Source: Arachnopeziza araneosa (lineage: Eukaryota; Ascomycota; Leotiomycetes; Helotiales; Arachnopezizaceae). From it: a DNA stretch of 64,000 nt. Numbering within the stretch: the first letter of the stretch is position 1; the number at the start of each line of letters is the position of its first letter. The notes under the pieces were generated by a model that was not told where the DNA came from, made no database searches, and saw only the letters and a list, made by a program, of their open reading frames with translations. Made by a program: the position numbers and the translations under genes. Positions 33,501 through 44,188 of this stretch are shown piece by piece. The stretch lies in the NCBI GenBank assembly GCA_003988855.1, contig QYAI01000078.1:145750-209749 (forward strand), written 5' to 3'.

Positions 33501-34594
33501 CTTAAACTTTCAAATATCTCCTATTTCTCTTCATTATACTTTGTTCTAACACATCTCTAGGTCATGATCCGTGTTCTCTAACCGAGATCGTACAAGATAC
33601 TCGAGGTGCGGAGGGAATCACATCATGTTACGCATTCAGAGATGGAATATGTATCAAATGCTCTCATACTCCTGCAGACCATATGCATATTTTAGTTCTA
33701 TATAACCAGGAGACCGTAACAACAGTGGATCCCGTTGTTCAAGCCAAGCTAAATGCAAACGCCAGCGACTTTCAGATCAAAGAAGCTCAGACAAACGTTC
33801 TCAAGCAGAAGATCGCTGATTACCAGAGAGAACAGGACCTTCTTGAGAAAGCACAGGCTCAATTTAGCTATTACTTGGAGCAAAACTCTATCACAGTGTA
33901 TAACGACGTGACTTTAGAGTACGTCGACCACCTCATCAAAGACGAGAAAGCGAAACAGATATCCAATCAGGATCTCATTGATGCCCTTGAGAGCAGCAAA
34001 ATGCAGCATTTGAAATTCATTGAGGTTATGCGACAAGGGAAAAAAGCGCAGATGGGTTCGCATTTCCAATCGCTAGATGAGGGGGGTGTCCTTCTCCTGA
34101 TCCACTCGTTGTGTGAGATGAAGTACTACGGGGCGCAACTAAAAAGTGCTGTGGATGCTGTTCAGGGCGCTTATGAAGCTCAGTTCCGTGAGCGGCCTTA
34201 TCGAATTCGAACAAGCGAGTCCTATATGCCGGGTGCCTCAAAGCCCAGGAAGAATAAGCAGCTCGGAAACCCGCAAAATCCTCGAGGACCGGCTAGTCAT
34301 GCAAACAGCTCGGGGCATAATAGTATTCCTTTTGCAGATGAGCACAACCGAAGCTCAGGTGTTCCACTCAGGAACTCACAAGCAGGGCCGTCCAAACAGG
34401 CGTTCGAGACTGGACACAACGAGTGTCTGGATGCCACGTCACAATCCGCACCACCACCACCTTATGAGGGTCCTAATTCTGCTAATATTGGATCTTCTTT
34501 CGCTGTCCCTAATGGGCGTCAAAAGAACCGCTTCTCAACATTCAGTGTATTCAGAAACCCCTTCAAAGGAAAGTTGCCAGTTCGTCGCCCTTAA
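30568..34594 (+). CDS. Stonustoxin-type MACPF-like domain fused to a P-loop GTPase
   Basis: Two exons (30568..33439, 33561..34594) with a 121-bp intron (GTGAGT...CTCTAG) encode 1301 aa. The N-terminus (about 1-265; PALGQVASLGMLYDAR near the start, SATHVVNGIGWGA at 137-149) resembles the SNTX branch of the MACPF/CDC perforin superfamily. A helical region (about 270-385) and a thioredoxin-like part (about 410-510, SYVFYFKDTM and RVFIVDCEAT) keep the domain order known from SNTX proteins. Residues 521-575 are Cys/His-rich. A GTPase follows: Walker A GETGVGKST at 607-615, DTPGIGD at 700-706, FTNTRG as the possible base-recognition loop. Further metal-ribbon cysteines span the intron (CDNEAC, CHDPC, CIKCSH), then a coiled coil and a tail with a PPPPY motif. 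There is no signal peptide. Fungal relatives are uncharacterised; an intracellular defence or cell-death role is inference. Confidence 0.82.
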
Positions 34595-35651
34595 ATTGAC
34601 AAGTCAAGGTATAAGAGTTGCTTTGGTGACGTGTCGGAACGGCAGAGGAAGATTGGTGGAGAAGACTAGATACCAAGAGTTTAATGGGATTTAACGGCCT
34701 TTTTCACATTTCATACAATAGGACTTGAGGGTATCGGTGTTTTCTTCGGTACTACTTTTTCTTTCTGAAGAATTAGTATTTTAAAGTCTCATAGTCTTTG
34801 GATGTTAATCAACGGCCATATATCTACTATCTATAACGATTATATGCGCAGCTTAAGTCCTATAATACACTTGTGCCACTCTCTTTCTACAAGTTTGCCT
34901 AAAGACAGGCGATGAAAAGGGTCAATATTAGAGTGTTCATTTCCGTTTTGAAGATTCTGCATCCTTAAGTTACATGTACATGATAGCGAGAGATAACTTC
35001 TTGGGCTGCAATCGTAAGATCAGAGGTTCGATCATCACTTGAAATATATTGCGATCATCAATCAAAGTCTTCGTAGCCTACACCCTATAAATTCATTCCC
35101 TTTCAATATCGATTACTGCTATTATCTTAGACAATAATTGAGCCCACCAAAATCTCTTTCCGACTGTGGACTTGAGTCATCGCTGCTCTAACTTGAGCTG
35201 AGGGCGGGCATTCCTGAGTCTTGCCTGAGCACTCTCTAAGTCAGCCTAAACAGTAGCTATATGGAGAACTGACAGAGGACAAGTCATCAATATCTGTAAC
35301 GGACTGGCATCGCAAACGTGAATATGCACGTGGCGGAATCTGAGGAAAGAGTGGAGAGACATTGCAAGGAAGTCAAGATTTTGAACAAATGGAGCCGGAA
35401 AGATAGGTGTTTGATCCCTCACAATAGAGAAAGAGCGACGCGGCGGGCCGGACTTTGATTACGGGTTCCTTCCACGAGATAGACACCCAATGTCCTGTCG
35501 TCCTTCCGAAGACAAATGAATCACTCAACTTAATCTCACGACATCCACTTAACAATCAGAATCAGAAAATATGCGGCCTATATACCAACGATTGCTAAGA
35601 TGGCCGATTCCCAAGTATAAGGAGACAATGCCGTTCCAGATCTTACTCCTC
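34595..35651. other. Intergenic region, nothing recognised
   Basis: 3' flank of the MACPF-GTPase gene. A tRNA-like string around 34981-35045 was examined and not accepted. No other structure seen. Confidence 0.5.
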
Positions 35652-36845
35652 CTACCGAGGCAATCTCCTAAGCTCACCAGCATACGATTCTCCCTCCACA
35701 GGCTGCTTCACAAACGAGCTACTAAAAGAACAATGTCCGACTTCACCAGGACCAGTATTATGACTCACGACACCCCATTTAACAGCAGACTGAGATGCCC
35801 AAGTATCCATCACCGGCGGATGACAAGCTGCAATAATCCCAGCACTCCAGCTACCAACAAGAGATATCGCTGTCGTGTAGTGCCTAAAACCCACATCGAC
35901 TGCAAGAATCAGAGATATAACGCCCACGATCAAGGCAAAAAAGATGGCGATGCATGAGTATCCGAGCCTGGAGATATGATCGTCTGGACTCCTATTGGGG
36001 TGACAGTATCGTATGTCTGCTAGGAAGAGGGATTGAGAGACCAGCCAGTGGAGTGTGCCTGATAAGATCAGCAGAGGCAGCGAGAATTTATATGGTAGCT
36101 GGAGAAAATATGTTGAGCGCTGCTTGCCAATAGGTGATGTCACGCGCAGTGTCTTGCGTGTTGTCGCAAAGCTGTTCCATTCATATGCTTCCATAATACA
36201 ACTGAGAAGTCCATTGTAAGAGAAGTATAAGAGAGACAGGACAGTTTGTGGGATATTGGCTATGAGGATTGTGGTGAAAGTCCTCCGGTATTCAGGCTAG
36301 TTATTGAGTCGGCTCGAATCGATCCAAAGCCACGGCTGTAGAGGTATTGAATCTGGCTCCAGACAGATTGGCCGGCGTTAGATACTCCCATACCTGACAT
36401 GCCTTGGAGGAGCACGATTAGGCCGAAGGCAAGCTCTATCAGATATCTGACGGATCATTAGCGGCATGGATTACTTCAGCAATCAGGTGGAGGGGGGTTG
36501 ACTCACAAGACAACTGTTCCAAGCCAACGCTCAATGCTAGTTGACTCGAACCAGTAATATCTTTTTGGATGCCAAGATTGGGGTACGGGACTTTGCCATT
36601 GTGCCTTCCGGCCTTCTCTGGTAGCCATACACATACCTAGAGTGGTTGGATCTGGATCATCTAAGAAGGAGGCAATAGCATCTCCGAGCGTCACCAGGGC
36701 AGGTGTTGTCATTCTACACACCGTGAGAAGCATAACTAGAGCCTTGGCTGCGTTTGACACTATCACCCATAACATGATCCACATGCTGAAAGAGAGTCGA
36801 CACTGTTCCGTCTTCTTGGCTTGATAGACGATGGTGCCAAAGTAA
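35652..36845 (-). pseudogene. Polytopic fungal membrane protein, reading frame disrupted
   Basis: Recognisable pieces on the minus strand: YFGTIVYQAKKTEQCRLSFS and MLWVIVSNAAKALVMLL, then MTTPALVTLGDAIASFLDDP; a 60-bp intron (36506..36447); LIELAFGLIVLLQG and SVWSQIQYLYSRGFGSIRAD; then, in another frame, LIANIPQTVLSLLYFSYNGL, LRVTSPIGKQRSTYFLQLPY and SGTLHWLVSQSLFLADIRY. It ends at TGA 35652 after VVSHNTGPGEVGHCSF. This string of blocks is typical of a widespread, uncharacterised fungal multi-TM family (C-terminal half related to DUF6536-type proteins). A one-base deletion in a T run (plus strand 36276-36280) separates the two frames, and an in-frame TAA stands just before YFGT. A likely first exon starts at ATG 37085 (MPWVSKWTSRDLPDDP), but I could not join it cleanly. 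Either a decaying gene or sequence errors. Confidence 0.55.
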
Positions 36846-37556
36846 CGAGGTTACCTGAGATGGACTGGACCACTCAAGTTATCAAGAGGTCAGACATAAA
36901 AGCATTAGCGAACCGACTTACTCTTTGGTACGAGGTATGAGACTCTGTTTGTCTGTATTAGAAGAATCGCTCCCAATAATACTTCCTGACGTTGGCCTCA
37001 AGAGAGTATCGCTCTCCCAACATAGAGATTGACAGGCCGGATCATCAGGTAAGTCGCGACTGGTCCACTTGCTAACCCACGGCATAACCGGTGTTGGACG
37101 CGGTCAGAAAAAGTTAGCATCAGAACCAGACTATCACAATGAACGAGAACATGACAACATTTTCTTAGTATTTCAATCGATGAAGCAAGGCTATGTATGA
37201 GGCTGAGCAGGCATTAGTAAGACCAAGTAACGATTAAGCTATTTTAGGAACTGCGCCTCCTAAAAATAAAACGCTCGATAATAAAAAGATTAAAACAATA
37301 CTAGCATATTCGGCTAAAAAAATATATAAAAAAAAATAGCAGCATGTTCTGTCATAAAAACACAATGGAGGGTTACACGAGCCAATCGCACATTCCAACC
37401 AGTCCTAACCCCAAAGAGCTACAGATAGAAAAATAATTTCCAACATGATTCAAGAAAGAATTGAGGATAGATGAGACTTGAAACTGTTGAAGGTCTAATC
37501 CGAAAAATACACGAAGCAGACATCACAGATATAACGTGTCTCCCAACAATCTCTAT
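36846..37556. other. Upstream region with possible first exon and an AT-rich patch
   Basis: The minus strand 37085-36925 is open for about 55 codons and ends at a good GTAAGT donor, so it may be exon 1 of the disrupted membrane protein. 37240-37345 is almost pure A/T with runs of A, which could be a remnant of repeat-induced point mutation. No transposon domain is readable. Confidence 0.35.
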
Positions 37557-37747
37557 CTACCTCTCTCCTCGCATTTGAATCGTGTTCCGCAGCTGCTTGA
37601 TCTCACGGAGTCGGTGGCCTATCTTGATCAGCATTGCAGAAGAGAATTAAAACTTTGAGAGAACGTGACCCACACCATAAGGATGCCCGTGAGGTAAAGT
37701 CCAATGCTAGTACCCCAGAAGAGGCGGCCGAATGAAGGAAGCGGCAT
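37557..37747 (-). CDS. Candidate small single-pass membrane protein
   Basis: From ATG 37747 the frame reads MPLPSFGRLFWGTSIGLYL then TGILMVWVTFSQSF, a clear membrane helix. About 50 bp on, after possible donors (GTGTGG or GTCACG) and an AAG acceptor, a basic helix KIGHRLREIKQLRNTIQMRG ends at TAG 37557. Either short model gives a protein of under 60 residues with N-terminal anchor and C-terminal charged helix, like several mitochondrial inner-membrane micro-proteins. The splice signals are weak and no family is recognised. The unspliced frame stops after NSLLQC. Confidence 0.3.
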
Positions 37748-39303
37748 TTGGTGTATATATTACGAAGAGTATATTTGAAAGAGCGAAGAATTTTCATCAC
37801 GACTGAGCAAGATGAAACGATTTTGCACAGGTAAGAGCAGTATTTCGAGCGATCGTCTTGAATTTTCGTTTTAAATTCTAGAGAATTTTGGCAAACCTTA
37901 CCGAAAAGTGTGGTAAAGCGGTATGTTAAACTGGGTTTTTTCCAGCCCTATTTCAGGCGACACCCATGGCTAGATTCTTCAATGTCTCTTCAGAACTCGA
38001 ATTGAACCAAACACTCCATCACCTTGATTCCAATCCGAAACATGTTTTCCCCTCAACTTGGCACGGATGATATCAGCAATCTTCTCCAGGGAAACAGCCA
38101 CGCTTTTTGGCCTCACTTCATTCTGCGGGTACGTACACGTGTCTACCTAGGTATATCTCCATGATCGTTTGCTGATAATTGGAAATTAGACGGCAATATA
38201 CCAAATATCTCGATAAAGAGCTGGATGCTCAAGCAGAGGTAATTCGAAAGTTGCCTGACGAGCACTCAGCCCAGGGCTGCCAAAATAAGTCTTCCCAGCC
38301 ACTACAACTGGAAATGCAAAATAGTCGGCAGCAAGGAGAACGCTCTGGGAGCGAGAGCTGGCAAGAAGTGTAGACAATGGTTTCATAGGCTCCTAATACC
38401 GATCCAGTCTCCTTGTTTCTTCTATTGCTCCTAAAAAAAGTGATTCTCCTAGCACTCAACCCCCAAATGTCTGCGAATCATTACATCCTCAACCCTACCG
38501 GTCCTCCAATTTCTGCTCATCGGATTTTCCTCTACCAGCCTCGATCAAACACGCCGTCAGAACTCCAAAGTCTCTATTCTCAAGTCTCTTCTTCGCTAAA
38601 GGAGGCTGACTGAAGCACTTTCTCCATCTCGGCAGACTCTACAACATTAAGTGATGCAGTAGTGACGGGGGCTATATTCCGTGGCATTATTCTTGTCCGC
38701 TGCTTACTCCCTCTCTCAACACGACGGTCCGAGTTGCTGATCCCTTTAAGCAGAGCCCAAGTGCTACAAATAATCATGAATGCAACAAACACTCCAAGTT
38801 GCGTATCCCTCTAAGCAAAGCGCAACTACTCACAGCGACTTTCATCCAATCTATCACCTACCACAAAACTTCACCGCCCAGGCGAGAACCAAGTAGCCGA
38901 ACGAGGAGGAACGTGCGAAAACACTTGTTTTGCACACTCGGGTAGGCGCAACGCCTCCACAATTACCTGTTTGTATACATAGCGTTGGTTCGTCTCACTC
39001 AACATCAAGAGCCTTTGAACGTAGAGACGTAGATTTCTGATAATAGTCGTCATGTGGGATGTGGTATTAGCAAAAGGAAAAAGTAGATGTAGCAAAACTG
39101 TTGTAAAGTTTGAGCTGGGTAGTAAGCACTTATGTTGTTACGTAATGCCGTGTCAACGCTCTACTAACACATCGACAAAACATTATCAAAACTAGATGAT
39201 ATTTGGGAACTAGGTAATCTCTGTTCATTTATAGAGTCAACTAGTGTTAGTCTGGGGACCTTATCCGGCCATTTATCCCTCGCCTGGAGAATCCACCCCT
39301 ACG
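37748..39303. other. Intergenic region with unassigned short frames
   Basis: A minus-strand frame near 38814-38580 contains a hydrophobic helix (LGVFVAFMIICSTWALL) and a polar tail. It could be a last exon of a small membrane protein but has no partner. The rest shows nothing. Confidence 0.4.
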
Positions 39304-40809
39304 CTACACCTTCGCCGTCGTAGCGTTCGCCTGGGTCAAGAGAAAGGTCACCACGCTTCGTGAAGGCACACTCCCACTCACGCTCCCATCGCTCGCCAGC
39401 GTAGCAGGCGTAGATGCCATGGAGTGAGTCCCATCGGTAAGATATGCCTGGACGGCAGTGCCGGTGAAGCCCTTCGTGGTAATGGCCACGGTATTGGCAC
39501 TCGTGCCTGTGTTCAGCGCTACCACCACGACGCTCCCATCGAGATTCGCAAACGCCGTCGTCTTCATGCCACTACTATCTGTAACGCCCACGCGCGTCGC
39601 TCCTGGGCGGATATAGCGCGACCACTGCGCCATGGCCCAGACGCGTTTACTGACTTCGTAATCAGTAGCGTTGGCCTTGATGAGCATCTCATTCGTACTC
39701 GCATTCTCTGTCGCAACCCAGTACAGATATGCTGAGCAATTGGCGCTCGTGAGCGCCGTATGCATAGTGTTGGCCCAAGTAAGACCCTCACCAGACCCGC
39801 CGTTGGAATACCAACTCGTAGTCCAGCCGCCGTTGAGATCAGAGTATTCCGTCTGCCATACCTTGGCGCTGGTTTTGATGGGGCCGTTGAAATTGGATGC
39901 ATAAGTGTGCGAGGTGATGATGCCAACCATGGACTCAGCGGCAGCGGAGCGAATGGCCGCTGTCATAGTCTGTTGGTTGGACCAGCCTTCTGAGTCACAG
40001 CAGGCGATTTCTACGTTAGTGAAGTTTGTAGAGGCTAAGAGGGCTGGTTTGAGGACTTTGATGAAATCTGCGGCTTGCGTCCCGGAGGACTGCATTGAAG
40101 CATATGAAGCACTATTTCGATTAGTTTATGATCCTCTGTTCTTTTTCCTCTTTTTTCTTTCAAAAACTTGAGTAAGAAAAACTTACGAAAAATCAGGCTC
40201 ATTCAAGAATCCCAAATGAGTGACATTGACACCGGCAGCTTGGTAATAACCCATCCACTGAATCAGATACGCCGCATATGCCTTTCTCCAGTCGTTGCCA
40301 CTGCAAGTCTCTCCACTCACACCACAGATATATCCGCCATTATTCTCGTTTCCATTGCTCTTCATATATCCTGGGGCACTCCACGCATCCGCATAGAACG
40401 TGGTCACCCCATACTTCACTGCCTGCTGCGCGACAAACAACTGTCCGCTATCTTTACCATCCCAGACATAATTCGGGGCGGCAGATGGCGAACCGGGAGA
40501 TTTGGGCTCGATAGTATTCATGTGATCAGATGACGAGTCTGGTGAGGATCCGATGCCGATACGGTAGATGGAAAACCCAGCGCCAGTGGTGCGATTGAAC
40601 AGGATATCGAGAATCTCGGTCTGTTTTGGGGCCGGCATGTTCACGATTAGGTTTGCGCGCTGGAAGGCTTCCGAGAATCCAAATCCATCGATAGGCTGGT
40701 ATTTGGTGGATAGGTCGACTGCAATGCTAGCTGTTGCTCTAGAGAGCACCTCTGGGAGAGCAACGGCCCCCGTTGCGGCGAGGAGGAGAGTTGAGAGATG
40801 CATTTTCAC
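39304..40809 (-). CDS. Secreted GH30 glycoside hydrolase (xylanase/glucuronoxylanase-like)
   Basis: Two exons (40809..40187 and 40111..39304) with a 75-bp intron (GTAAGT...AAATAG) encode 476 aa. A signal peptide (MKMHLSTLLLAATGAVALP) is followed by the GH30 start VDLSTKYQPIDGFGFSEAFQ, an alpha/beta barrel (GAGFSIYRIGIGSSPDS; YADAWSAPGYMKSNG), acid/base Glu204 in GFLNEPDF and nucleophile Glu296 in VWQTEYSDL. The side beta-domain closes the protein (SGSVPSRSVVTFLL). The spliced junction gives PDFSASYASMQSSGTQAADF, a conserved GH30 stretch, which supports the intron. Filamentous-fungal enzymes of this kind (subfamily 7-like) cut glucuronoxylan or release xylobiose. Subfamily assignment by eye is tentative. 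Several N-glycosylation sites (NATD, NATT) are visible. Catalytic residues are intact. Confidence 0.9.
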
Positions 40810-41294
40810 TTTCTCTTGTCAGGATATGATTCCTGAGCATCTGATTAAGCACAAGAGAGAAAAGGAGAGACGGAGATATAAATCACCTAGAGCTCACTCA
40901 ACATCCCTAGCTCCGTCATTTGATCCAAATTGGCCCCGTTCATCCATTCTCCATCCATGGGGTTTATCCATAAATAGTCGCCTGGGCGGCATCCCACACT
41001 TGGCAGTTACCAAAATCTGTTTTTCAGGTGGAAATTATATATGATATGCAAGGCCCCATCGGACTAGGTATGGTTCTCCGCATGTTGGCTGAGTACCGGA
41101 TGAAACGATGTTGATTTGCTCAGGGTTTATCCGGAGCATTTGCCAGGGAAAATCGGATACCGGCTTTTCGTTTTCTTCGGAATGCTTTAAGATTTTAGGG
41201 ACTGTTCAATGATTTGACTCGCCCCACAGTTGATCTATCGATACAATTAACTTTAAGCTTGGCGGGTTGTCATATCGGTGCTAAGGCTGTTTGA
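40810..41294. other. Intergenic region upstream of the GH30 gene
   Basis: Holds the promoter of the GH30 gene. A TTTATATC-like element is present on the minus strand about 70 bp before the start. No coding sequence seen. Confidence 0.4.
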
Positions 41295-42925
41295 TCAGTA
41301 AACAGCGGTACAGGCCCCGATTGCCCACATCAATATCCAACTCCCTGGCGCATAGTTCTGTACAGTTCTCAATCCATGTTCTGGATCCGTATGTCAGCTT
41401 CGCTTATCTCAAAGAATATACTCGACTTACCAGGAAGCGAACTCGCTCCACTCTCAACATCTCGATCAAAGTGATGCCTCTGCCTGCTGCCGCGTCTGGC
41501 AATTCCATTTCCCTCCTCGGATATCTTCCGCATCGCAGAAACCGCCATGCAACCCACCACCGCAACCGGATCAACGATCTTACTCAACAGGATAAAGGGA
41601 CCCCAATATTTCTGGGCGAGGAAGACGATAACATTGCATGCAAGATAAGAAGCCACAGCTAGCAAGAGATATTTGAGTTTCAGCTTCTTCTTCTTATACT
41701 CGCGCACAAGCTCTCGAGATAGGAAGACGGCAATGAGAAGCTGCAGGAAGAGCAAAACCCACCGGATCGCATCTCTAGTCTGGAAATATGCGCCGAATTG
41801 CAAGGCAGTCCGAAGAGCTGGCTTGAAGAGCTGGATGCAAGTGAGATAGACATAAGTAGCGAGATATCCCATGGTGACACGAATCTCATCCGTCCAGCCC
41901 CTTGGCGCGATCTCAAAGTCCAAGTCCGCAGACCACACCGTCCCAGCAGCGATGAAGGAGCGGCTCTTCCGCCCCCGTGGCCACCGCACATCCGAATAAT
42001 CGACTTGTCCGTACGAGCTCGTGAAGATACCAGCTGCTCGGCGAGTTGGAAAGAGCGAGCCGAGTGTCAGACCCAGCCATGCACCTCCGGTGCTTCCGAG
42101 AACGATGGCGCCACCGAAGCAGATCTCGAGAAATTTGTAGGCCACCTCTACCATGAGAATCTCGAGGCTAGCAGCTAGTTGGACAGAGATCTGATAGCTT
42201 GAACGCGGTTGGACCGAAGCGGTTGATAGTCCATTCCAGATTTCTGGCGCCGAAGGAAGGTTGAGTTGGTCGTTTTGGGAGAGAATAGAGGATACCCACA
42301 ACGTGCTATAGGCTATCCGATGCTTTTCGGCCACTCTATTGTCTCCAACTATCTCGACAGTGATGATGGATGATATATCACTATCTTCCCGCGCCACCGT
42401 ACTCTCAAGTATTTCCTCTCGATCATTACTCCCAGAAGCTTGAGGAGTTTGCGAACGGAGCTCAATGCTTCCAGGAACTACTTCCTGTCTCTCTTCCGTT
42501 CTCACTTGCTCCGGAATTTTGCCTTGCTTCCTCCCTTCCGTCTCTCCAAGCATCAACACAACACTTAGCACCGTCGCCCATTCAGCTAGCTTGACGTGCT
42601 CCATCTCAGGCGCTGCATCGGCGCTCCTACACCCCGCACAAGGACCAGACGCATGTCTCGCATGTTTCGTAACCAGTCTACTCAGCGCCGTCACCAATCT
42701 CTGATGATTAGTCGGCGGAGGCCGTGAAGAACCTCTATCCTCCCCACCTTCATCGGCGCTCCACATCTGCCTCCACCAGGGACTCCCATCGAGAACTCTC
42801 CCGACCCGCGCCCACACGACCAGATCCCAGTTCGAGCGGTCGGTGGTGAAGACGGCGTAGAGGCAGCCGGCTAGGGTGGCATAGCCGGCTGGGAAAGAGG
42901 CAATAGTAGGCACTTGGTCGGCCAT
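41295..42925 (-). CDS. Multi-pass membrane protein of unknown function
   Basis: ATG 42925 opens a 518-aa frame ending at 41369. A perfect fungal intron (41430..41381: GTAAGT...GCTGACAT...ATCCAG, 50 bp) near the end would replace the last 21 codons by a new 3' exon ending at TGA 41295, giving 526 aa with a C-terminal hydrophobic end (WILMWAIGACTAVY). I use the spliced model. The N-terminal third carries MADQVPTIASFPAGYATLAG, RLVTALSRLVTKHARH and a hydrophobic AEWATVLSVVLML. The C-terminal half has several membrane helices (FGGAIVLGSTGGAWLGLTLG; WVLLFLQLLIAVFLSRELV; YLLLAVASYLACNVIVFLAQ). I do not recognise a family. It looks like an ascomycete-specific protein. Confidence 0.7.
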
Positions 42926-44188
42926 CTTGGGTATCTGGCCCGAGAAATTTCGGGTTGCATCTTAGATGTTTACTTCGAGGCTTGCTAAGCTATATGTAAA
43001 GTAGAGAAGAGGATCGAGAAGTATCTGGTCAGCAGATGGGTGGAATACAAGGCTATGAGGCTGAGTAGTGGGGCGTCGAGGTGTGAAGTGAGGCAAATAT
43101 TCGCTTTAGTCCAAACTCATGAGCCTGTATAAACGAAGAGGTGAGGATCGAAGCTATTATATCAGGCTGGCCGTAGACAAGATGTAAGGCTAAGTGGCTG
43201 AGCAGTGGCGTCGTGATCTTCACCAAGGCAACTTGTAGCAAAGTCCTGCTGGATTCTCAGCCTCAGTCATATTCAGCCGTAGACAGACAGTTTGACATGA
43301 TGGAATAGAAGCTGAAAATGGTTGTCCTGCTCTTGATCCCGTGCAGGGAGCCAGAGGATACACAACCCATAGCTTCGAGAAATGCACGCCGACATGCCTT
43401 GTCGAAAAGTTCAAGGAACAATTTTGTTGAATTCGACGCGGAGAAAAGCGGAATCTCTCTGGAATTCCAAGTTTTCTGTTCTCTCGGTAAGTCGTCTGTA
43501 AATTTAAAGTTGGGGGTGGCCTAGAAGTCTCTGCAGCCACTGGTATCCTTGAACAGGCAGCGGCGTTCGTTGATTGGTCAGGACTTGGCTTGATGAAGAT
43601 GAAGATAGCTACAACGATAACGATTGATTTAGATAGGTATTCGGTAATCAAGGCTTCAGTAATCCAAACTGTAATTGCAGCCTCTTCAATTCAGAAGGTT
43701 GCAATCTGAAGAGAAAATCCAACTGGAACCTTCAGGATAGCGGAGTGGGACAGGATATACAAACAACGATGAATGGCGCTGCGTCAAATATGAGGAAATA
43801 CAGCACACTTTGTAACTAAAGCCATTTTCAAATGTTTTATGCAATCTATGTCTTTCTCGGCGGATGTCACCGCGGGTTCTATCTGTATGCATATATGTAC
43901 CATGTCTCTCGTCACTCCTGAAATGAACTCTTTTCTTCAGCTCACGCGTAGACGCAATCATGTGCTGTCTTGTTGATGTTGTAGTAGAAACTCCGTCATG
44001 ACTCTATCGAAGTCGTCAATATCCATATGGAATAAATCATTCCAAGCCCGTCGGCAGAAAACCAAACATCCCTTCCTTTTTCCTACTCCAATCCCATATA
44101 TACAGTCAATTGAGCCATCGTTTGAAAATTTGTGTTTGTCGTAACTCATATATTATCTGATCGTGATAGCCAGATCGTTTCGTTTTGT
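42926..44188. other. Intergenic region, nothing recognised
   Basis: Several frames of 60-143 codons on both strands (for example 43651-43220 minus) show no domains, and their composition matches non-coding neighbours. Not called. Confidence 0.5.

Noticed and set aside
34981..35045. tRNA-like string with AGAGGTTCGATC and a CTGCAAT loop (tRNA-Cys-like)
   Set aside because: No acceptor stem or proper T-stem pairing can be formed; the B-box-like part alone occurs by chance.
37240..37345. AT-rich patch as a RIP-mutated transposon
   Set aside because: Only about 100 bp long, with no readable transposon domain or terminal repeats.
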